9,800 nt of DNA, from assembly GCA_035636195.1 (NCBI GenBank), contig DASPZP010000050.1, positions 1-9,800 of the forward strand, written 5' to 3'. The stretch's first letter is position 1; each line of letters starts with the position of its first letter. This DNA is from Anaeromyxobacter_A sp035636195 (lineage in GTDB: Bacteria; Myxococcota; Myxococcia; Myxococcales; Anaeromyxobacteraceae). Below the pieces are notes generated by a model. It was not told where the DNA came from. It did not search any database and saw only the letters and a program-made list of their open reading frames with translations. Below are positions 5,481 to 9,800 of this stretch, piece after piece. A program made the position numbers and the translations under genes.

Positions 5481-6150
5481 GGGCCGGGGTGAGGGGGCCC
5501 CATGGGCCGTCCTGTGCGACTTCGACGGCACCGCCGTGACCGAGGACATCGGGGACCAGGTCTCCATCCACTTCGCCGGCCACGACACCTGGCGCGGCGC
5601 CGAGGATCGCTACCGCGCCGGGGAGCTGACCTTCGCCGAGCTGCTCCAGGCCATCTTCGCTCCCATCACGGCCAGCGCCGAGGACATCGCAGCCTGGGCG
5701 CGGCGCCGGGCCGTGCTCCGGCCCGGGTTCGAGCGGTTCGTGGCCCGCTGCCGGGACGAGGGCATCCCCTTCCTCCTCGTCTCGGCCGGGCTCGACGTCT
5801 ACATCCACGCGGTGCTGGAGCGCCTGCCGCCCGAGCTGCACGCGCACGTCGAGGTGCGCTCCAACCGCGCCCGCTGCTCGCCCCGCGGGCTCACCGTCGA
5901 GTTCCACGGCCAGGGCGGCGGCTGCGGGCGGTGCGGCTTCTGCAAGGGTACGGTGGTGGACGAGCTGCGCGGCCGCGGCCACCAGGTGGTGATGTGCGGC
6001 GACGGCACCGCCGACCGGTGCGCAGCCGAGAAGGCCGACCTCGTGTTCGCCCGCGGCCGCCTGCCACGGTACTGCGACGAGCTCGGGGTGCGCTACACGC
6101 CGTTCGAGGACTTCGACCAGGTCCTGGAGCGGTTTCCCGGCGGAGGGTGA
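5473..6150 (+). CDS. MtnX-like HAD-superfamily phosphatase
   Basis: This is a cytoplasmic HAD-IB phosphatase of 225 residues. HAD motif I is CDFDGT at 15-20 (nucleophile Asp16, acid/base Asp18), motif II is VSAGLD with Ser104, the motif III Lys is probably Lys158, and motif IV is GDGTAD (Asp177, Asp181). A cysteine cluster CGRCGFCK (Cys151, 154, 157) just before Lys158 resembles the cluster in B. subtilis MtnX, which acts in methionine salvage. No other mtn gene is present, so the substrate is unknown and I give no symbol. ATG at 5473 overlaps the upstream phosphatase gene by 8 nt; a TTG at 5467 is an alternative and neither has a clear ribosome site. Residues 3-8 (EGRGEG) are encoded by copy B of the palindromic element. 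The stop abuts that of the convergent gene. Confidence 0.85.
   Translation: MAEGRGEGAPWAVLCDFDGTAVTEDIGDQVSIHFAGHDTWRGAEDRYRAGELTFAELLQAIFAPITASAEDIAAWARRRAVLRPGFERFVARCRDEGIPFLLVSAGLDVYIHAVLERLPPELHAHVEVRSNRARCSPRGLTVEFHGQGGGCGRCGFCKGTVVDELRGRGHQVVMCGDGTADRCAAEKADLVFARGRLPRYCDELGVRYTPFEDFDQVLERFPGGG
5479..5497 (-). repeat. Dispersed palindromic element, half copy B
   Basis: GAGGGCCGGGGTGAGGGG (5479-5496) is the reverse complement of 3169-3186 with one mismatch in 18. Only the non-hairpin half is evident; no CTCTCCCC arm flanks it. It starts within the stop codon of the Ppx/GppA gene and forms codons 3-8 of the HAD phosphatase gene, so it lies wholly in translated or stop sequence. The neighbouring GGGGGCCCC at 5493-5501 is a separate small palindrome. 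Confidence 0.65.
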
Positions 6151-9100
6151 TCAGAACAGCCCGATCGAGAAGTGTGGCGAGACGTAGGCCTCTCCGAGCC
6201 GGGGGTCGGCCGCCGGGTTCACGCCCAGATCCAGCACGGCCGGGCCGATGGGCGTGAGGAAGCGCAGCCCGGCGCCGAAGTTCCACCGCAGGTCGGTGAT
6301 GCTCCCGGCACGCGGGTCGAGCCAGAGGTTGCCCACGTCGGTGAAGAGGCCCGCCTCCACGCTCGGGCTCAGCGGGAAGCGCAGCTCGAGCTTGCCGTTC
6401 GCGAACGACTCGCCGCCTTCGCTGGGGAGGAACTGGCCGCCCTTCAGGCTCTGCGCCTGGGGGGTGCAGACGCCGCTCGCCGCGCAGGTGCGGACCTGAT
6501 CGAGCAAGGTGCCGCGGACGTCCTGCGGGATGACCTCGTCCTCGCCGTAGCCGCGCATCGTGGAGGAACCGCCCAGGAAGAAGCGCTTCGGGCCGATCGT
6601 CTGCGACGCCGGGTCGAGCGGCAGCACGCGCCCACCCCGGAGCGAGACCGCCAGGACGCTCGGCCCGAGCGGGAGGTAGCCCGAGACGGCCCCCGAGAGG
6701 CGCAGCATGTGGGTGAAGACTTCGCTGCCGGGGATGATGCCGAAGAGCCCGCCGCCCTGGCCGCCCAGCGAGTGGGAGTAGTCGGCGACGCCGGTGGCGA
6801 CCCAGCCCTTGCGCGGGTGGACCGAGTCGTCGCGGTAGTCGATGGTGATCACCGGGCGGACGGAGTTGAGCGTCGTGACGCCCTCCGGGAAGCGCAGGCG
6901 CTCCACGTCGGCCTGCGTGTTCGGGGCCACGATGTCGCTCGCGCTGCTTTTGATGATGTGATCGATCTCGAGCTCGTACTGCAGGGAGAGCGTGACGTGG
7001 CTCGAGACGGGTCGGTCGAGGCCGAAGATGGTGGAGGCGCGCGCGAGGTCATAGGACGGCCGGTGCAGGCGCTCCACGATGCCGTCGACCCGCCCGCCGG
7101 CCGGGACCCCGAAGACGTGCACGCGGGGGTCGTGCAAGCCGATGTCGAGCCGCCCCTCGAAGCGCTCGGCGGCGGGGTAGCCGTCGAGGTCGGGGCGGAA
7201 GGTGACGAGCGGATAGTTCGCTTTGGCGCGCACCGAGAGCTCGAGCGCGCGGCCGAGCAGGTTCGGCTCGACGAGCTCGACGAAGGCGCGCGGCCCGTTC
7301 GCGAGGGAGAAGCCGACGCCCGGCGAGAGCGTGCGCCACGGGCGCTCCGACAACAGGACCGTGACGTCCTTCACCGGACCGGGCACCTCGGGATCGGCGA
7401 GGCGCAGTCCCACCGAGCGAAACACCCCCAGCCGCAGCAGCGCGGCCTGGCTGCGCCCGGCGGACTCGGGATCGTACACGTCGCCCGTCTTGAGCGTGAG
7501 GCTCTCGCGCACCACCGCCTCTCGCGTGCGCCGCGCCCCGCTCACCACCACCGCGCCGACCCGCACCCGAGGCCCCTCGTCGATCACGAAGCGAACCACC
7601 GCGCTGGCACGGTCGGCCGCGATGTCCTCGTGTGGGTCGATGGTGGCGTACAGGTAGCCGCGCCGCGCGTACAGCGCGAGCAGCGCCGTCCGGGTCGCGT
7701 CCACGTTGCCGAACGCGAGCGGATCGCCCGGGCCGAGCCGCGCCTCGTCGGCGAGCTCCCGGGTCGGCACGGCCGAGTTTCCCTCGAAGGCCACCGCCCG
7801 GACCAGCGTCTGGACGCCCTCGCGCAGCCGGACCTCCACCTCCACCGTCCCGCGCGCCGCGTCGAGCTCCGCCCGCGCCCCATCGTACGCTGCGTCGAGA
7901 TAGCCCTCCGCCCGGTAGAACTCGACGAGGCGCAGGGCTGCCTCGTCCCACAGCGGCGGGTTCCAGACCCGGCGCGGCTCGAGCGGCGGAGGCGAGCGCA
8001 CCGCCGCAGGCGAGCCCGCCGCGCGGGCCAGCTGCTCGGCGTCGCCGGCGGGTCCCGACGACGTCTGGGGCGCCACCGCCTCGAGCGCTTCGTCCAGGCG
8101 CCCACGCAGCCAGCTCGAGCTCTTCCGGCTGGCGCCCGGGAAGCGGACCGCCGCGACCCGGTAGCGCCGCCCCTCGTCGACGGTGAAGACGAGCGCGCTG
8201 CCGCGCTCGGCCGGGCTCTCGCGCGCGGTCACGCGCGCCGCTGCGTAGCCGCGGGCCAGGTAGAAGGCGCGCACGCGCCCGGCGGCGGCCGCGAGCGCCG
8301 TCGCGTCCAGGGCCTGCTCGGCCTCGAGTCCGAGCTCGGCCCGCAGCTCTGCGATCGGGAACGAGGCCACTCCCGCGAAGCGCACCGCCACATGCGCGCC
8401 GGCCTCGACCGGGATCTTCACCCGCGCCGCCTCGCCCTGGTAGGTCACCTCGGGCGCTCCCACCCGGGCCCGCAGCCAGCCCGCCCGGCGCAGCCGCGAC
8501 CGCACCTCGCGCGCGTCGGTCTCCAGCGCATCGAGATCGAGCACGGCGCCCAGGGTGGTCGCGAGCCGCTCGCGGAGGACGTCCGGCGCCAGCCCGGTCG
8601 CTCCGCCGAAGTCCACGGCGACGACGCGGGTGGGTGGGCCCTCGGCGATGCGGATGACGACCCGCCCCGCCCCGACGCCGGCGGCCGTGGCGCTCACCTC
8701 GGCGGCGCGCCAGCCGTGGCGGGCGTGGAGCGCCCGGATGCGGGCCGCCACCTCCTCCAGGCGCCCCGGCCACAGCTCGTCGCCGGCCGCGAGGCCGGCG
8801 GAGCGGCGGACGCGCTCCGGGTCGAGCACCGGCCGCGGGCCGGCCTCGACCTCCACCGCGGTGACCAGCTGGCGACGCGAACACTCCAGCACGAGCGCCA
8901 CCCCGCCGTCCGGCAGGGGCCTCGTCCGGGCCACCACGTTGGCGAAGCGGCCGGTCGCGAAGAGGAGCTGGACCGTGCGGCGCACCTCGCGGCGTGACAG
9001 CGGCGCGTCGCGGGACACTGCCAGGAGCGCCTGGAGCGGCCCGGCGTCCTCGCCGGGAGGAAGGAGGAGCTCGACCGCGCTGACGATCGGGGTCCGAACC

Positions 9101-9270
9101 GCGGTCGAGAGACTCGCTCCCTCGCCCCGCCGGGTACCCGCGCCGTCCTCACGGCGTGGGTGGGGGAGAGGATCGTGGAGAGGGGCGGATTCCGCGCCCG
9201 GGATCGCGGCCGCGCTCGCCCACGCGAGGAAGAGTCCGGCCAGGAGCCCGGCCGCGCTCAATCGTTCCAC
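6151..9270 (-). CDS. Omp85-family outer-membrane protein with seven POTRA units (TamA/BamA-like)
   Basis: This outer-membrane insertase or translocase has 1039 residues. A signal peptide (about 1-28) precedes a low-complexity stretch at 29-52 encoded by a palindromic element. I then count seven POTRA-like units, at about 62-129, 135-210, 214-290, 292-367, 370-485, 488-566 and 569-641. Each shows a beta strand, a helix pair and a closing 'V..x.EG' strand; the fifth holds a roughly 40-residue Pro/Ala-rich insert at 397-437. The barrel (about 645-1039) has the Omp85 L6 signature GGSSTMRGY (Arg906-Gly907-Tyr908), FTDVGN at 976-981, GAGLRFLTPIGP, and a last strand ending in Phe. Cys929 and Cys935 sit in the loop after RGY. 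E. coli TamA has three POTRAs and BamA five. The GTG start at 9270 overlaps tamB by 13 nt, supporting joint function; TTG at 9261 is possible. Confidence 0.93.
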   Translation of the reverse strand: MERLSAAGLLAGLFLAWASAAAIPGAESAPLHDPLPHPRREDGAGTRRGEGASLSTAVRTPIVSAVELLLPPGEDAGPLQALLAVSRDAPLSRREVRRTVQLLFATGRFANVVARTRPLPDGGVALVLECSRRQLVTAVEVEAGPRPVLDPERVRRSAGLAAGDELWPGRLEEVAARIRALHARHGWRAAEVSATAAGVGAGRVVIRIAEGPPTRVVAVDFGGATGLAPDVLRERLATTLGAVLDLDALETDAREVRSRLRRAGWLRARVGAPEVTYQGEAARVKIPVEAGAHVAVRFAGVASFPIAELRAELGLEAEQALDATALAAAAGRVRAFYLARGYAAARVTARESPAERGSALVFTVDEGRRYRVAAVRFPGASRKSSSWLRGRLDEALEAVAPQTSSGPAGDAEQLARAAGSPAAVRSPPPLEPRRVWNPPLWDEAALRLVEFYRAEGYLDAAYDGARAELDAARGTVEVEVRLREGVQTLVRAVAFEGNSAVPTRELADEARLGPGDPLAFGNVDATRTALLALYARRGYLYATIDPHEDIAADRASAVVRFVIDEGPRVRVGAVVVSGARRTREAVVRESLTLKTGDVYDPESAGRSQAALLRLGVFRSVGLRLADPEVPGPVKDVTVLLSERPWRTLSPGVGFSLANGPRAFVELVEPNLLGRALELSVRAKANYPLVTFRPDLDGYPAAERFEGRLDIGLHDPRVHVFGVPAGGRVDGIVERLHRPSYDLARASTIFGLDRPVSSHVTLSLQYELEIDHIIKSSASDIVAPNTQADVERLRFPEGVTTLNSVRPVITIDYRDDSVHPRKGWVATGVADYSHSLGGQGGGLFGIIPGSEVFTHMLRLSGAVSGYLPLGPSVLAVSLRGGRVLPLDPASQTIGPKRFFLGGSSTMRGYGEDEVIPQDVRGTLLDQVRTCAASGVCTPQAQSLKGGQFLPSEGGESFANGKLELRFPLSPSVEAGLFTDVGNLWLDPRAGSITDLRWNFGAGLRFLTPIGPAVLDLGVNPAADPRLGEAYVSPHFSIGLF
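9117..9185 (-). repeat. Dispersed palindromic element, in-frame copy C inside the Omp85 gene
   Basis: The plus strand at 9162-9185 matches the reverse complement of 3169-3192 in 21 of 24 positions. CTCCCTCGCCCC at 9117-9128 matches the reverse complement of the opposite arm of copy A in 11 of 12. The two halves are separated by a 33-nt loop (9129-9161) that holds its own palindromes, including CGGGTACCCG. The copy is read in frame as residues about 29-52 of the Omp85 protein (motif DPLPHPRREDGAG, then TRRGEGAS), between the signal peptide and POTRA1, where an extra flexible segment would be tolerated. Confidence 0.65.
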
Positions 9271-9800
9271 TCCCAGCGGAGCTTCAGGTCCACGCCGTGG
9301 TCTCCGCTGGCGCTCACGCCCGGCGTGTCATTGTCCCACTGGTACTGGATCGAGCTGTGCGGCGAGAGCCTCATCTCGGCCTGGGCGCGCTGGCCCCGCG
9401 CAGCGCCGGCCAGCGGGGCCTGGTACCGCAGGCGGAAGCTGTCGTCCACCACCTTCGACTCGAACTCGGCGCGCGGCTCCACCTGGCCGGAGCCCTCGGA
9501 GTACGCGCTGACGATGCGGACCGAGAAGTCGCGCAGGAGCCCGCTGCGCGGGGCGAAGCGCTTCACCTGATCGTCCAGCCCGGAGGCGCTGAAGAGCGCC
9601 TGCGCGGCGGCGGCGGTCGCGAGGCCGCTCACTCCCGCGGCGGCCGCGGCGTCGCGCGTCGTGTAGCCGAGCGAGAGCAGCGTGACCAGGTCTTGCTGCG
9701 AGAGCGCGGGCTGGCTGGTGAGCTGCACGGTGGGGTCCTCGTAGGGCCCCGTGAGCTGCATGAAGATCTGGTAGTCGCGCACCTGCGCCTCGCCGTGCGC
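9258..9800 (-). CDS. tamB: TamB (DUF490) C-terminus, partial (start beyond window end)
   Basis: TamB proteins are long inner-membrane-anchored, beta-rich periplasmic bridges that partner an Omp85 protein or transport lipids between membranes. Only the last 180 residues are here; the frame is open to the window edge, so the GTG at 9782 is not taken as a start. The conserved TamB C-terminal signature is clear: DYQIFMQLTGPYEDPTVQL, then TSQPALSQQDLVTLLSLGYT, an Ala-rich helix (AAAAGVSGLATAAAAQALF), and alternating amphipathic beta strands ending in VDLKLRWEWND. The stop overlaps the start of the downstream Omp85 gene by 13 nt, so the two should be translationally coupled. The order tamB then omp85 is the reverse of E. 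coli tamA-tamB. Confidence 0.9.
   Translation of the reverse strand, partial: AHGEAQVRDYQIFMQLTGPYEDPTVQLTSQPALSQQDLVTLLSLGYTTRDAAAAAGVSGLATAAAAQALFSASGLDDQVKRFAPRSGLLRDFSVRIVSAYSEGSGQVEPRAEFESKVVDDSFRLRYQAPLAGAARGQRAQAEMRLSPHSSIQYQWDNDTPGVSASGDHGVDLKLRWEWND

Noticed and set aside
2502..5588. A 1028-codon open frame on the minus strand opposite the transducer, tolB and phosphatase genes
   Set aside because: Its translation is Arg/Gly/Ala/His-rich without recognisable domains, and it is antisense to genes with clear family motifs. It results from the strong third-position GC bias.
7604..7620. A second TGGCAC match as a sigma-54 promoter
   Set aside because: The bases 10 nt after GG are CG rather than GC and no TTGC follows. 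It is inside the Omp85 coding sequence.
6172..8997. A 941-codon open frame on the plus strand opposite the Omp85 gene
   Set aside because: Same cause: low-complexity translation antisense to a gene whose POTRA and barrel motifs are unambiguous.
6154..9800. A two-partner secretion (TpsB) or FhaC reading of the Omp85 gene
   Set aside because: Seven POTRA units and fusion-close linkage to tamB, with no large exoprotein gene, fit the TamA/BamA branch rather than TpsB, which has two POTRAs.

Overview
The window is very GC-rich and almost fully coding. The third-position GC bias is strong enough to leave long spurious open frames on the strands opposite real genes. Several traits point to the Myxococcota / old delta-proteobacteria, with an Anaeromyxobacter-like relative as my best guess (inference): a TonB/TolA-type transducer with a Pro/Ala linker and an 'LPRK' segment, a cysteine-rich lipoprotein behind a -24/-12 (sigma-54) type promoter, and a TamB-Omp85 pair with an unusually long POTRA region. 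Nothing looks like a phage, plasmid, IS element, CRISPR array or RNA gene. The theme is building and energising the Gram-negative cell envelope.

Layout. (1) Minus strand, 1-978: a secreted cysteine-rich lipoprotein of unknown function, followed 12 nt later by murI (glutamate racemase, cut by the window start). A good -24/-12 promoter and an upstream palindrome lie in the 979-1192 divergent intergenic region. (2) Plus strand, 1193-6150: a compact run of tolQ, tolR, a TonB/TolA-type transducer, tolB, a Ppx/GppA-family phosphatase and an MtnX-like HAD phosphatase. Gaps are overlaps or at most about 50 nt, so this looks like one operon. No pal or cpoB follows tolB; the two phosphatases sit there instead. 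(3) Minus strand, 6151-9800: the C-terminus of tamB (cut by the window end) overlaps by 13 nt an Omp85-family outer-membrane protein. I read this protein as seven POTRA units followed by a 16-stranded-type barrel. The plus operon and this minus operon converge with no gap: their stop codons abut in TGATCA.

How it fits together. TolQ-TolR would use the proton-motive force to drive the transducer, which works with periplasmic TolB in outer-membrane constriction and maintenance. The Omp85-TamB pair would serve outer-membrane protein or lipid delivery. MurI makes D-glutamate for peptidoglycan.

The least expected structure is a dispersed palindromic element present three times. One copy is a perfect hairpin just upstream of tolB. 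One is a half copy across the ppx-like/mtnX-like junction, encoding the N-terminal tail of the HAD protein. One is a fuller copy read in frame inside the Omp85 gene, between the signal peptide and POTRA1. I did not find a wholly new system. The best leads are this element family, the sigma-54-type promoter of the lipoprotein-murI pair, and the seven-POTRA Omp85.
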